This document shows, one piece after another, positions 32,328 to 45,485 of a stretch of DNA of 64,000 nt (the stretch's first letter is position 1; each line of letters begins with the position of its first letter). The translations under genes and the position numbers were made by a program. Source of the stretch: Isoetes taiwanensis (Eukaryota; Streptophyta; Lycopodiopsida; Isoetales; Isoetaceae); contig JAJEKV010000018.1 of assembly GCA_021234155.1 (NCBI GenBank), forward strand, positions 17,179,415 to 17,243,414, written 5' to 3'. The notes beneath the pieces are model-generated. The model was not told the origin of the DNA and searched no databases. It worked only from the letters and a program-made list of their open reading frames with translations.

Positions 32328-34399
32328 GGTCATGTACCTAACAAAAATAATAAGAAACTAGTTATAGAAAAGTTCTTGTCGGGGCATAAGTTGAAAATAT
32401 GTAAGTTGTGTTGGTCTAGCATGTAAGTCATGGCTTGCATAAGCAATCCACATAGGAGTTGCAGAATGCAAGAATAACAGGATGTCATTGTCATATAGTT
32501 AGTAAAAGAAATCTTAGCTACTTAAGATGCAAATGCTCAACATAGTATTCCACATGTGCTTTGATATTATATATGAGAAACCATCTATCTCCAAAGGGGA
32601 GGATCTCCTTGTGTCATGGATTTCATATCGAGATGATTCGCTCTAAGTGAACATTATGTATAGAGATGACCTGCATCAATTTCTATGGAACATAGATCTA
32701 ATACAATATAACTGAAATCTACATTGAAAAAACATGTGAAAATTGATAATGAAGTCTTTGGTAGATTACATTGTGATGCTTCGGCTACCTTTCTTAGAGA
32801 TGCATAATGATAAAGGCATTGATTAACTTAAAATGTAATTTCTTGAGTGTAGTGAGATGCATAATGATATAAGCATTAGTTAATTTAAAATGTAGTGAGA
32901 TGCATAATGATATAAGCATTGGTTAACATAAAATGTAATTTCTTGAATGTAGCAAATTTATTGGGAAGTTTTGGTGATTACCCACGGGTCAAAATCATGT
33001 GTTACATGTGGTTGGTGTAAAACCATCTACACATGAACCAACCAATTTGGATTTTGCCATTTACCTGTGTAAGATTAAGTTGTTTAGGAAAGCTTCTTAT
33101 AAACACTGTATTCAATCATTTTCCTTGTACACTGACAATCGTTGCTATTTCAATTAACTTGGAGGTGCAAGCTCTCTTTGAGAAGAGCTATATACTTGTC
33201 AATTGTCTGCTTATTCTGCAACTTCTTTCTCAAAACATTTATTCTCATTTATTCTCACTTGTAAAAGCACTATGATACGCATCTATGTTTAAATTGGAAT
33301 ATGTGAATATCAAACACATTTATAATGGTCTTGCATATTTAAGCACATATACAATGGTAGTTATCCTCCCTTTCCATCCATGTATGTGCCATTATGCATT
33401 CTAGCAATATAGCAAGCCCAACTACTCAAATGTCTTCTTAATAAAGATCCCACTGTAACTTGGTCCTCCAATTTAAAACCAAAGTTCCTTGAACAACATT
33501 ATGTCCCAAGTAATTATGATCTGCAACTGGTTTACCAAAAGTACAAAGAGGAAATATGATGGGTTTCAATATAAACTCCTCGCTTTGAGATTCTAAAGGT
33601 TTTTAAAGTATAGAACTATATATGGTGAAGGACATGGTAAGAAAGCAAGCATAATAGCTTATCATCCTATGCAACAATAAGTAGATGGAAAAATTGGATA
33701 CATGGCTCAAAAATAAAGTTTCAAAAGACCGATGGCAATCTTGCCGGGTTATACCGTAAGTTCAACATATCTTTCTTTGGAATTATTGTTCACCATGGGC
33801 TGTACTTTAGAATGTATGACTTGCTGAAGCCTGTAGTGCTTGTGGGCGTTGCATGCTTAGCACCTCGGGTTAAGCTTTTAGAAATTTATGTCTAGACTAA
33901 AGGCCTTTCTCCATTACCTTTTTTTTTAGGGAAGAAAATGTCAAACATAAAATAGGCTAAGACCTTGCAAATGCAAAGCAAAGAAACCGAAAAAACCAAA
34001 ATATTGCGTAAGCATGAAGCAATGCATTCATAGAGATAGATGCTCTCATACCTGCTATCGGCACTTCCGGACATGCCTAATGTATTTTGTAGCGTCAGAT
34101 AAACGGAAAAAACGTCAAATTCAAATCTTTTACGTTGAGATATTCTATTCTCACCTAGACACATTTATACAATCCAAACAAATGCTTTGTTTACCTCTTA
34201 ATACTCCATCTTTGGGCTGACAAATGTCGCATTTACCTCTTAATACTCCATCTTTGGAAGTCGAAGCATCGAAATGATGTCCCCATAGCGATGTTCCCTT
34301 TCCTTTGGACCATCTACAAAGGTTAGAATGTGAGTCCATTAGAATAACCGAAAAAATGCAAGCTATGAGATCTACAGTAAATGCTTTTGTCTTTAACTA

Positions 34400-35020
34400 A
34401 AAAATTGATTAAACCCAAGTAGGAGGCAATAATATAGAAAAAAAAGTCCAATCATTTACGATGCATGTGGGATGATTCAACTTGTCTTGTTGTAAGAGCT
34501 CCGGTTGCCGCTGAAGAAAAAAATTCCGTTGCTTTGCACTTCTTCTTTGCAAGATGAGTTGCTTGCAAAGCCATCCTCCGCAATACAAAAATCCTTTCAC
34601 CGGTTTGGCACAATCAAATTACGTGCAAAATAGGAGGCTTACGGTATAATCAACAATTTGTTTCACGCGTTCAACAAACGAAAATCAAAATCCGGATCAA
34701 AACTTGCGAGACTTTGAGCGTCACGATGGGTAGGCACAATTTTGGAATGCGGGGGTTTGATGCTCTAATCGGCGGAAGGACGCCCGGAGGCCATGCTTGG
34801 TCAATGGCAGGATCCTCCGGTTTATTTGCTTCTCTAAAGCGGCACCAAGAATCGGAACAACGGAAGAAAAGTAATAGGCGATGCCGGGGAAGCAAAACCC
34901 CATACGTAGAGAACATGCATCGCATGGATCCGCATTTGGGATCCGATTATCCCGTTTCACGATCTTGCCCTTTTTAGCGAATGCAGGTACTGCCAAAGCT
35001 TGCTCTAATCTGAAGCTTGC
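34400..35020 (-). pseudogene. Exon-like ORF in the left arm (possible captured gene)
   Basis: The minus ORF at 34,996-34,721 contains GFCFPGIAYYFSSVVPILGA and ALEKQINRRILPLTKHGLRA. A second piece (34,600-34,409) contains KGFLYCGGWLCKQLILQ. Both have counterparts in the right arm. Protein-like composition is kept in both copies. I recognise no family. The first part could be a membrane-spanning or hydrophobic segment. It may be a host gene fragment carried by the element. Confidence 0.3.
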
Positions 35021-35309
35021 CTTGCTCTAATCTAAAGCTCAAGCACCTTGCATCTGTTTACCTTACATCTGTTTGCATCTTGCTTGAAAGCGGGTAGCCC
35101 GCCATGCTTTCGGAAGTTGCCATAACCGGATCTAAACTGCCTTTTGGAACTCGGCGTGAGGTAGAGCTCGAAAAATTGAACTCCACCGGCCGAAGAAAGA
35201 AGGCAGCGCTTTTTTTTAACACGAGGTCGGATCTCGCAGCTCTAGATCCGGCCGTTGGATCTGAAATTTGGGTCCAACACTAGCGCATAACATTATAATA
35301 TAGGATGTG

Positions 35310-35765
35310 GATCTGGTCCCCTCCACTCATGGTGGGAGCCGACCATGTCTTTGCCCTAGCTACCTCTAGCTAAAACCCGACAATGAGCGTGAACTAAGGC
35401 GAACACTGGTCCTTTCCACGATTGGAGCCGACCATGTCCTATGTCCTTGTAGCCACCTTTACCTAAGAATGAGAAGCCAAAAAGTGGACTTGGACGGGAC
35501 ATACGGTCCTCTCCACAAAGGTGGGAGCCGGCAGTGCCCTTTGAACAAGCCACTACAATTTTATTACAAACCCTAACAAATAACAAGTCGGAAGTCGACT
35601 TGAACGAGATGAAAGTGATCCTCTCCACTCTAGGTGGAGCCGGCCGTGCTGCCTTGAACAAACACCATAGGGAAAATAAAATTTGATCATAGTGGAAGTG
35701 GACGAACCCGGGTACACATGGTCCTCTCCACTCTTAGGTGGAGGCACCGCCCTTGAACAAGCTTA
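35310..35765. repeat. About five ~100-bp tandem repeats (left arm copy)
   Basis: GGTCCTCTCCAC followed by a short variable stretch and GGTGGAGCCG-type sequence recurs roughly every 90-110 bases. It mirrors the array at 46,440-46,930. Confidence 0.7.
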
Positions 35766-35929
35766 ACTCCGCCAATTTTTTAACCTATTTAAAGTTTATA
35801 AAAGAATGCGAGTGTGATGAACTTACCAAATGAAGAACGTGTCAGACAAGATCTGCCGCCCCAAATAAAAGCGGACGGTTTGCCAAACCCTGCAACAAAA
35901 GTTAAAAAAGAATAAGAACAAAAAAAGAA

Positions 35930-36740
35930 GAAGATCGAAAAAAATAAAAAAATTAAAAGCGGAAAAATAGAAAATCAAGAAAAAAAAAATCGAAAGAAGA
36001 AGATAAAGGGTGGGAGAAACAAGAGAAGGGGGAAGAAGAAATAAGGGAAGGGTCGAAGATGGGAAGGGAAAGCCACGAAGGAGAGAAGAAGAAATGATTG
36101 GGGAGGAGAGAAGAATAGAATCGAAGGGAAGAAAGAATAGAAGGAGGAAGAAGGGAAGAAGGGGAAGGAAAAGAAATAAAAAGAGAAAAATAAGAGAAGG
36201 AGAGAAAGATAAAAAAAAAAAAGAAGAAAGAAGTCAAGAAGGGAAGAAGAGAAAGAAAGAATAGAATCGAAAAGAAGAGAAGAGAAGAATAGAATCGAAT
36301 AAAGAGAATAAGAATAAGAGAAGAGAAGAATAGAGATAAGAGAAGAGAAGAATAGAATCGAAGAATAAAATAAGAGAAGAAAGAATAGAAGGGAAGAGAA
36401 AGAATAGAAGGGGAGGAAGAAGGAAGAAATAAGAGAAGGGAAGAAGGAAGGAAGCGAAATATGAAGAGAAATGAGAGAAGAAGAAGAAGAAATGAGAAGA
36501 AATGAGAAGAAGAGAAGAAGGAAGAAGAAAGAAAGAAGGAAAGATGAGAAGAAAAGATGAGGAAAAAAGAAGAGAAATGAGAGAGAGAGAAGAAATGAGA
36601 GAAGAAGAGAAGAAGAGAGAAGAAGAGAAGAAAAAGAAGAGAAGGAAAAAGTAGAGAAGGGAAGAAGAAAGGAAGGGGAAAAGAATAGGAAGAGAAGAAA
36701 TGAGGAAGAAATAAGAGAAGAAGAAAAATGAAGAACACAA
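35930..36740. repeat. GA-rich (GAAGA/GAATA) low-complexity tract
   Basis: About 800 bases of almost pure purine on the plus strand. The long Ser/Phe/Leu ORFs on the minus strand (up to 292 codons) exist only because pyrimidine runs rarely encode stops; they are not genes. Counterpart of 45,486-46,300. Confidence 0.9.
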
Positions 36741-36929
36741 AAACCTAGGTTAGGCATGCACCTTTCAATCAAAAACCTATTCAATCTAAAAATATGATGT
36801 ACTAACCTTAGAATAGTTGCTTGCGGTCGATCGGGGGTAAAGTAAGCGCCCATGAGAATAAACCCAAAAGCTTCGAAGAAGGAAGCGAAAAGAAAAGAGG
36901 CGGGAAGCCGTGTGGCGGTTTAAAATTAC

Positions 36930-37560
36930 GAGGCGTCCGGATCACGTCGGCGTGTATCGACGTCTCGCGCGGCGATATTTTGTTATAAGCGGCGTTATGG
37001 ACTTTATATTTTTGGCGTTTTTAAATGTGATGCTCATTAAAAAGTTTGTCCCACAAACATTTAGGCGATCTGAGGCCTTCGAAGAGGGCCCCACGAATGG
37101 AGGATCCGCGGTCACATCGCGAAAGGACCATGCGGCGGTAATCAATGCAACGATCCGCGCGTCGCGAGGAAGCGTCGCATACAACGTCCGCGTCGCGAAG
37201 CGTCGCATCACGGCGCGTGTCATACGTCACGACACCGTCACTGGCGGATCACGGTATCCGCGCCCGGTGGATGTCAGCGCCAAGTCTGGCCTCGTTTGCC
37301 ACAGGGGCGGTGCGGCTTGGTTGCGACGTCGGCGTCACTTGGTCTATACGTCGCTGACCTAGTGGATTTCTCCATGGAAAATTAAAAAGTGGGTTGTGTG
37401 GATGTTTGCGAATGAATCGCGTCATCTGGGCGTGACATATTGAAGAAACGGATGAATTATTTTCACGTATTTACCCGATGTCTTTGCCAATTCGTAGGTG
37501 AATGTGGTGCCAGATTGACAATCGTCGCGTCGACATATCTGTGATCAAAAACTCATTTCT
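36930..37560. repeat. Internal copy of the subterminal region
   Basis: Shares order and wording with 30,760-31,220: GTCGC-rich words, GGTGGATGTC..GCGCCAAGT, CACTTGGTCTAT, then AAAAACTCATTTCTTAG and GTGAACATG. Its presence in the interior suggests that one element end was duplicated or that a second element is nested. Confidence 0.65.
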
Positions 37561-40500
37561 TAGGGTGAACATGTGGTCTTACGGCCCAAACTTGCTCCCA
37601 GGGCAATGTCGGCGTTGATCCATTAGCGAAGCCGAGGTGCGATTCACAGGGAGGAATCGCTTCGTCAGATCATAAGCCCTTGGGGAAGCGTAAACCCACA
37701 TGGTTTCAGGTTCTAGAAGGGTTTCCTTTTGGGGGTAGGGACTTCATGATGCATTGCACAGGACTGGGGGTGTTGCATCGGAGAATACGAACAAAGAGGC
37801 CGGCGGAGGCGGAGTTTGGGCTGTCCTCCTCCTCCAGTGTGGCAAGTAGAAGTCGGGCGCTTTTGCGGTGGCAAGACATTCATAAATTACGCAATTAATG
37901 CATTGTCACGAAAATAAATTATGATTTTTGCCGGTGGATTCCTAATTCATCTCGACACGGTAATTTTGAAATTTTAGGAGAAAGGTCTAGGTCAAAGGGT
38001 TAGCATTAGAGCGTCCGGGCGGCCCGGGTTGCGGAAACAGTGGCACCCTTCCCAAGTCAAAGCGAGACCCGGGACCTTGCGGGGATCCCTCACAAGAGGG
38101 AGAGTCCCGGACCCCAAGAGGATCCAAAAAAAAGTTCAGAGGCTGACCCTTCTGGCGGCTCTCCTGAGGCTGCCCGCTAATGACCACACTCCGGGCGGTT
38201 CCCCTATCCGGCCCGTTGGATCCTCCCGTCGGGGGCCCCTCTTCGGGGAAGGCCCAAAAGATTCGAATAGGTCGGGAGAACTTGTCAAACCATGAGGCGT
38301 CGAGAGTGGTCTTGTATAAACAGCAGTGTTTTTGTCGTTGAACCTTGCCGGGAGGCTTGAATAGCAAATCGACCACCAAATCGTCACGAATGGCCGAAAT
38401 TAGCCTAAGGAGCAAGTTACAAGGTCGGTTTGCAAAGAAAACACTCCGCCCTCCCGGCGATTATCCATACCCACATCCTAGGCCAATTGACTACGGGGTG
38501 TGATGGAGTGAGCTACTTTGGCGCTTCTTGGAGGTCGGGTGGTCTTGGCCGCGGAACTTGGTCCCGAGGGGGCAATGTCGGCGTTACGAGTCCATTGGGA
38601 GCCAAATCAGCGATTCGAAGAGGGAGTTTGCCGTCATCCCGGGGCCTTGGGGAGAGGAAATTCGAGACAAGCGGCTTAGGGGGATTTTAGGGTCCCGGCT
38701 CTACGGCGTCAACACCCCTCCCGTCAAATCCGCAGCGCCAAGGTCCGTAGAATCGACAAGGAGAGGGCCTCCAAAAGCGTAAACCATTGGGTTCTTAGGG
38801 TTCTAGAAGGGTTTGCGTTTTGGGGCCAAGACTTGGTGTTACACTGGGACACAGGCGGGAACCCGGCCGAGGAGAATGCGAACAAGAAGCAACCAGGCGG
38901 AGTTTGGGCTGTTATCCTCCTCCAGATGTGGCAAGTAGAAGTCGGGGCTTTTGCGATGGTAAAGACATTCATAAATTCGCAATTAATGCATTATGCGAAA
39001 ATAAATTATGATTTTTGCCGGTGGATTCTAATTCATCTCGCTTCCTGACCCAATTTTCAAAATTTTGGAGAAAGGTCTAGGTCAAAGGGGTTAGCATTAG
39101 GCAGTGGGGCAGCCCGGATTGCCGAGGGCAACAGTGGCGCACCCTTCCCAAGAGTCAAGCGAGACCGGGACCTTGCGGGGATCCCTCCTCAGAGGAGAGT
39201 CAGGACCCAAGAGGCGGGATCAAAAAGTTCGTGACCCTTCTGGCGGCTCAGGGAGGCTGCGCTAATGACCACCCTCTCGAGCGGTTCCCCTATCAGGCCG
39301 TTGGATCCTCCGGTCGGGGGCCCCTCTTCCGGGAAGGCCCAAAAGATTCAGTCGATGGAGAACTTGTCAAACGCCCGAGGCGTCTGAGGTGGAGTCTTGT
39401 ACTTCTGATGTTTTGTCGTTCGAGACGCAGGGAGGCTTCGAATGGCAATCGACCACACAAATCGTCAGAATGGCGAAATTAGCCCAGGAGCAAGTTACAA
39501 GGTCGGTTTGCAACACTCTCCCCCCTCCCACGGACGGTATCCACCCACATCCTAGGCCAATTAACTATATGAGTGTGATGGAAGTGAAGCGGAGGTGGGT
39601 TGTCTTGGCCCACGGACAATTACGCCCGGGCAAATGTCGGCGTCCCGGAGAGTCCATTGGAAGAGCCAAATCACTTGATTCAGGAGGGAGGTCGCCCGTC
39701 CGGAGTCCCGGGGGCCTTGGGGAGAAAGTCCGAGGGCAAGCAGCCGGGGGATTTTAGGGTCCCCGCTGTAAAGTCAACACCCCCACTCCACGTCAAGTCC
39801 GCGGCCAAAGGTCCGGCCCGAATCACGACAAGGAGGGCCTCAGCGTAACCCCGTGGGTTGCGGAGGTTCTAGAAGGGTTTGCGTTTTGGGGGCCAAGACT
39901 TGGTACATTGCACTTGGGACCTCGTAGAAGGCTGCGCCGGAGAATCTGAGACAAGGGGCCCGGCGGAGTGGAGTTTGGAGCTGTCCTCCTCCCGATGTGG
40001 CAAGTTGAAGTGGGGAGGCTTTGCGGTGGCAAGACATTCATAAATTAATAATTAATGCATTATGCGAAAATAAATTATGATTTTTGCCAATTTGGATTCC
40101 TAATTCATCTCGGCCACCTGACCCCAATTTGAGAAATTTTGGGAGGAGGTCTAGGTCAAAGGGTTAGCATTAGAGCGGTCGGGGGCAGCCCGTTCGGGAA
40201 GCCGGCACCCTTCCCAAGTCAAAGCGAGACCCAGGACCTTGCGGGGATCCCTCACAAGAGGAGAGTCCAGGACCCCCAGGCGGGATCAAAAAAGTTCAGG
40301 CTGACCCTTCTGGCGGCGCTCCACAGGGGCTGCAGCTAATGACCACCCTCCCAGGTTCCCCTATCCGACCGTTGGATCCTCTGTTCAGGCCCCTCTTGAG
40401 GAAGGCCCAAAGATTCGAGATGGTCGGAGAACTTGTCAAACCAGCGGGGGTGTCACGAGTGGGTCTTGTATAAACCCTTGAGTGTTTTGTCGTTCAGACC

Positions 40501-43500
40501 TTAGGAGGCTCAGAATGGCAAATGGACCACCAAATCGTCGAGAATGGCAAAAATTACCCTAGGGGAGCAAGTTACAAGGTCGGTTTTGCAAAAGAAACCA
40601 CTCACGCCCTCCCGGCGGTATCAGCACCCACATCCTAGGCCAATTGACTCGAGTGTGATGGAAGTGGCTACTTTGGGCGCTTCTTGGAGGTCGGGTGGTC
40701 TTGGCAGGAACTTGGTCCCCGGGGGCAATGTCGACGTTAAGAGTCCATTAGGCGAGCCAATCAGCGATTCGGAGGGAGGTTGCCCGTCCGTCCCCGGGGC
40801 CTTAGGAGAGAGAAATTCAGGGCAAAGCAGCGGCTTCCAGGGGATTTTAGGGTCCAGTGCTCGGCGTCAGCACCCCCTCCCCGTCCAAGTCGCGGCGCCA
40901 AGGTCCCGGCGAATCGACAAGGAGAGGGACCTCGGCAGTAAACCTGTGGGTTGCGGAGTTCTAGAAGGGTTTGCGTTTGGGGGGCGGACAGTGCATTGCA
41001 CTTGGGACTGGCAGAAGCGGCAGCGGAGAATACGGAGCAAGAGGCCCGGCAGGCGGAGTTTGGGGCACATCCTCCTCAGATGTGGCAAGTAGCCAAAAGG
41101 CACTGCGGTGGCAAGACATTCATAAATCGCAATTAATTAATGCATTGTAAGAAAATAAATTATGATTTTTTGCGGTTTGGATTCCTAATTCATCTCGACC
41201 TGACCCAATTTTGAAATTTTTGGAAAGGTCTAGGTCAAAGGGTTAGCATTGGAGCAGTCGGGGCAGCCCGTTGCGGGAACAGCGAGAGGCAGCACCCTCC
41301 CCAAGTCAAACGAGACCCGGGACCTTGCGGGGGATCCCTCACAAGAGGGAGAGTCCGGACCTAAGAGGGGATCAAAAAAAGTTCTCGGGCAGCCCTTCTG
41401 GCGGCAGCTCCCACAGAGGCTGACGCGTAATGACCACCCCCCTCCGGAGCCGGTTCCCTATATCCCGACCGTTGAATCCACGGTCGGGGTCCCTCTTGGA
41501 AGGCCCAAAAGATTCCAGATCGGGTCGGGAGAACTTGTCAAAACACGGGCGCCCCGAGGTCTGGGTCTTGTATAAACCGCGATTTTTGTCGTTCTAACGC
41601 CGGAGGTTCGGAATGGCAAATGACCGCCAAATCGTCTAATGGCTGAAAATTAGCCTAGGGAGCAAGTTACAAAGGTCGGTACTTTTGCAAAAAAGAAAAG
41701 AACACTCCACGCCCTCCACCTGCTATTATCCCGCGACCCAATATCCCTAGGCCAATTGACTACTGAGTGTGATGGAAGTGAGCTACTTTGAAGCTTCTTG
41801 GAGGTCTGTGGTCTCGCCACGGAACTTGGTCCCGGGGCAATGTCGACGCTTCCGAGTCCATTGACGAGCCAAATCGCGATTTTGGAGGGGAGGTTGCCTG
41901 TCCCGTCCCGAGGGGCCTTGGGAGAGTGGGACAGGGGCTAGGGGGGATTTTAGGGGTCCCCACTGGCGGCCAACACCCCCACTCCACGCCAAGTCACGCC
42001 GAGTCCCGGCGAATCCGGACAAGGAGAGAGCCTCAAACGTAAAACCCCGTGGGTTTGCCAGGTTCTAGAAGGGTTTGCGTTTTGGGGGCCGAGTCTTGGT
42101 CTGTTGCAGTTGGGACCTGGCCGAGAAGCTGCGGCCGAGAATCTGGAACAGGGAACTGCATTGGCTGAAGTTTGGGTGTCCCCTCCTCCCCGATGTGGCA
42201 AGTAGAAGTCGGGGGCTTTTGCAATGGCAAGACATTCATAAATTAAGCAATTAATGCATTGTAAGAAAATAAATTCTGATTTTTTACCAGCTGGATTCCT
42301 AATTCATCTCCAGCCAAAGACCCAATTTTCGAATTTTCTGAGAAGGTCTAGGTCAAAGGGTTAGCATTGGAGCAGTCGGGGCAGCCCGTTGCGGGGCAAC
42401 CGAGCAACACCCTTCCCCAAGTCAAGCGAGACCCGGGACCTTGCGGGGATCCCTCACAAGAGGGGAGAGTCCGGACCCTAAGAGGGATCCAAAAGCGTTC
42501 CAGGCAGCCCTTCTGGCGGCGCTCCCCCGGGGTCAGATGAAACCACCCTCCGGAGCCCGGTTCCCTATCAACGTTGGATCCTCGGTCGAGGCCCCTCTTC
42601 GAAGGCCCAAAGATTTCAGACGGTCGGAGAACTTGTCAAACCGCGGGGCATCGAGGTCGGTCTTGTATAAACCAAGTGTTTTGTCGTTCGCAACAGGGAG
42701 GCTCCGAATGGCAAATCGACCCGCCAAATCGTCCGAAATGGCGAAATTAGCGTGGGGAGCAAGTTACAAGGTCGGTTTTGCAAAAGAAAGAAACACCACC
42801 CTCCACGGCTAGTATCCCGCACTCCACATCCTAGGCCAATTGACTCTGAGAGTGTGATGGAAGTGAGTTACTTTTGGCGCCTTTGGAGGTCGGTGGATCT
42901 CTGGCCGGCCTAAACTTGGTCCCCAGTGGCAATGTTGACGCTTCGAACCATTGATGTGAGCCAAATCTTGATTTTGGAGAGGGAGGTTGCCGGGCCCCGC
43001 CCCCGTGGCCTTGGGGAGAGGAAATGGGGGCAGCTTCCGGGGATTTTTAGGTCCCGGGCCTCGGCGTCAACACCCCCCTCCACGCCAAGTCCGCCGCCAG
43101 CGTCCCGCCAACCGGACAGCGAGAGAGGGCCTCAAAACGTAAACCCGTGGGTTGCGAGGTTCTAGAAGGGTTTGGCGCTTTTGGGGCCGAGACTCTGTCC
43201 GGCGGCACTTGGGACCTCGGCCGGAGAAGCCGCGGCCGGAGAATACGTGAGCAAGGAACCGACGAGCGGAGTTTGGGTCCCCCCTCTCCGATGTCGTAAG
43301 TAGAAGTCGGGGCTTCATTGGGTGGCAAGACATTCATAAATTCGCAATTAATGCATTGTACCGAAAATAAATTCGATTTTTTTGCCATTTGGATTTCTAA
43401 TTCATCTCCACAGACAACCCAATTTTCGGAATTTTTAGGAGAAAGGTCTAGATCAAAGGGTTAGCTAAGGTCAAAGAAATGGAGTTTGTGGGATCGTTGT

Positions 43501-45095
43501 ACTTGGGGTTGACCTTACCTTTGGGCGTTATACTTGGTCTAAGATTGCATTGAGAATATAAGCATCATAACTATTAGAATGAAGATAAATGATTACAAGA
43601 GAAAAGCATCATAACTACTAGAATGAAGTTAAATGATTACGTGGAAAAGCAAAAGACTATTAGCGGGTTTGGGGGGTTTAGATTTGGTTGCTTGTAATGA
43701 TGGTTGTGTTTTGGGATATCAAGGCATATGGATAGAGAATGCCCTTGTTCAGCGGTTGCTTCCTAAAGCTATTTGACATGGATGACATAATTAACTCGTA
43801 ATAAAGCGAATTCGGGACAGCGGAGTTTTCGGATTTTAGGGTCACCGCCTCGGGCGTCCAACACCCCCTCCACGTCAAAGACAATCAAGGTCCCGGCCTT
43901 TTGAAAAAAGGAGAGGGCCTCCAAACGTAAACCCTGTGAGTTGCCAGGTTCTAGAAGGGTTTTCGTTTTGGGGGACCCGAGGTTTCCGTCTTGGCCAAAG
44001 AACTTGGTCCCTAGGGCAATGTCGATGTTCTCGAGTTCATTGGTAGAGCCAAGTGCGATTCGGGAGAGGGGAGGTCGATCCATCCCGGTGGCCTTAGGGA
44101 GAGGAAACGGGGCAAGCAGCTTTCCGGGAGGATTTTAGGAGTCCGCTTCTGGCGTCAACACCCCCCACTCCACGTCAAGACATGGCGCAAGGTTCCGGCC
44201 AAAATCGACAAGGGAGAGGGCCTCCAAAACGTAAACCCCAGCGGGTTGCCGTTCTAGAAGGGTTTTTCGTTTTGGGGGCGAGTTTTGGTCCACAGCCCTT
44301 TGGAACTTGGTCCCATAGGGCAATGTCGGCGTTGAGTCCATTGGCAGTGGCCAAATTGTAGTTCGGAGGGAGGTCACCCGTCCGTCCCGGGGCCTTAGGG
44401 GAGGAAATTCGGGCAAGCGGCTTCGGGGGATTTTTAGGGTTGATTTTTTTGCCACGAACGTCCCCCCCTCCCGTCAGAAAGTCGGCGCAAAGGTATAGGC
44501 CGAATCGATCAAAGAGGTTAGCTAAGCGTAAAAGAAATGAGTTGCCATGTTCTAGAAGGGGTTCGCGTTGGGGGGCGGACGTCTTGGTCTAACATTCTTG
44601 ATTGGAATATAAGCGGGCATAAAAAGAATGAAGCCGGTAAAAGCATGAGCAATAGGAAGCCCTGGCGGAGCAGTTTGGGCCACATCCTCCTCCCGATGTG
44701 GCAATTAGAAGTCGGGGGCTTTTGCGTGTGGCAAGACATTCATAAATTAAGTAATTAATGCATTATCCCAAAAAATAAATTTGATTTTTTTCCGAAGGGC
44801 TTTGGATTCCTAATTCATCTCCGCCAATAACCCAATTTTTGGAATTTTTGGAGAAGCTCTAGGTCAAAGGGTTTAGTATTAGGCCGTCCGGAACAGCCCG
44901 TTAAGGGGCAACATAATTTCGGCACCCTCCCCAAGTCCAAGCGAGGCCGGGACCTTGCGGGGATCCCTCACAAGAGGGAGAGTCCGAAACGGACCCGTGG
45001 GGGCCGGGATCAAAAAAGTTCAGAGGGCCCTTTGGGGCCGGCGCTCCCGAGGGGCCGCCGCGTAATGACCACCCTCCGGGCACGGTTCGGATATC
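37560..45095. repeat. Array of about seven ~1.1-kb tandem repeats
   Basis: The marker AAGACATTCATAAAT recurs at about 37,872, 38,964, 40,031, 41,118, 42,231, 43,328 and 44,733, giving steps of about 1,092, 1,067, 1,087, 1,113, 1,097 and 1,405 bases. The last unit carries extra sequence (43,460-43,850, with a repeated GCATCATAACTA.TAGAATGAAG segment). All units run in one direction. Short ORFs recur in every unit but none stays open across copies. I treat the unit as non-coding. Confidence 0.9.
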
Positions 45096-45485
45096 CGGCC
45101 GTTGGATCCTCCGGATTCGGGGGCCCCTTGGGAAGGCCTCGGGGGCTGTCTAAATAAGCCTAGGGACAAACTTTAATGAGCATCACATTTAAAAAGGCGT
45201 CAAAAAAAAAATATATAAAGTCCATAACGTCGCTATAACAAAATCGTCAGCCCGGAGGCGTCGGATAACGGCGTCACATGCATCTGACGCCATGTGGGTA
45301 ATTTTTAAGAAGGGCGGCGGCTTTCCAGCTCCTTTTCTTTTCGGCTTCCTCTTGACTTTTTGGGCGTCTGCACAGGCTACTACCGCGATCGACCTGCGCA
45401 ACTATTCTAAAAGGTTAGTACATCATATTTTTTAGATTGAATAGGTTTTTTGGATTGAAAGGTGCATGCCTAACCTAGGTTTTTT

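Larger units (their letters stand above)
32328..37110. repeat. Left arm of the large inverted repeat
   Basis: About 4.8 kb that is the reverse complement of 45,095-49,877. The outermost pairing is GGTCATGTACCTAACAA with TTGTTAGGTACATGACC. Homology runs almost continuously inward, through the GA-rich tract to a GAGGCCTTC / GGATCC segment. Differences are mainly small and cluster at CAG/CTG sites. Confidence 0.9.

Noticed and set aside
35953-36853. Long minus-strand ORFs of 261 and 292 codons (and 168 codons at 36,234-36,740)
   Set aside because: They consist almost only of Ser, Phe, Leu and Ile because the tract is nearly pure purine on the plus strand. Open frames are expected by composition.
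37560-45095. CRISPR-like or gene-array reading of the 1.1-kb repeats
   Set aside because: Period far too long, no short spacers, plant context, and no ORF conserved across units.
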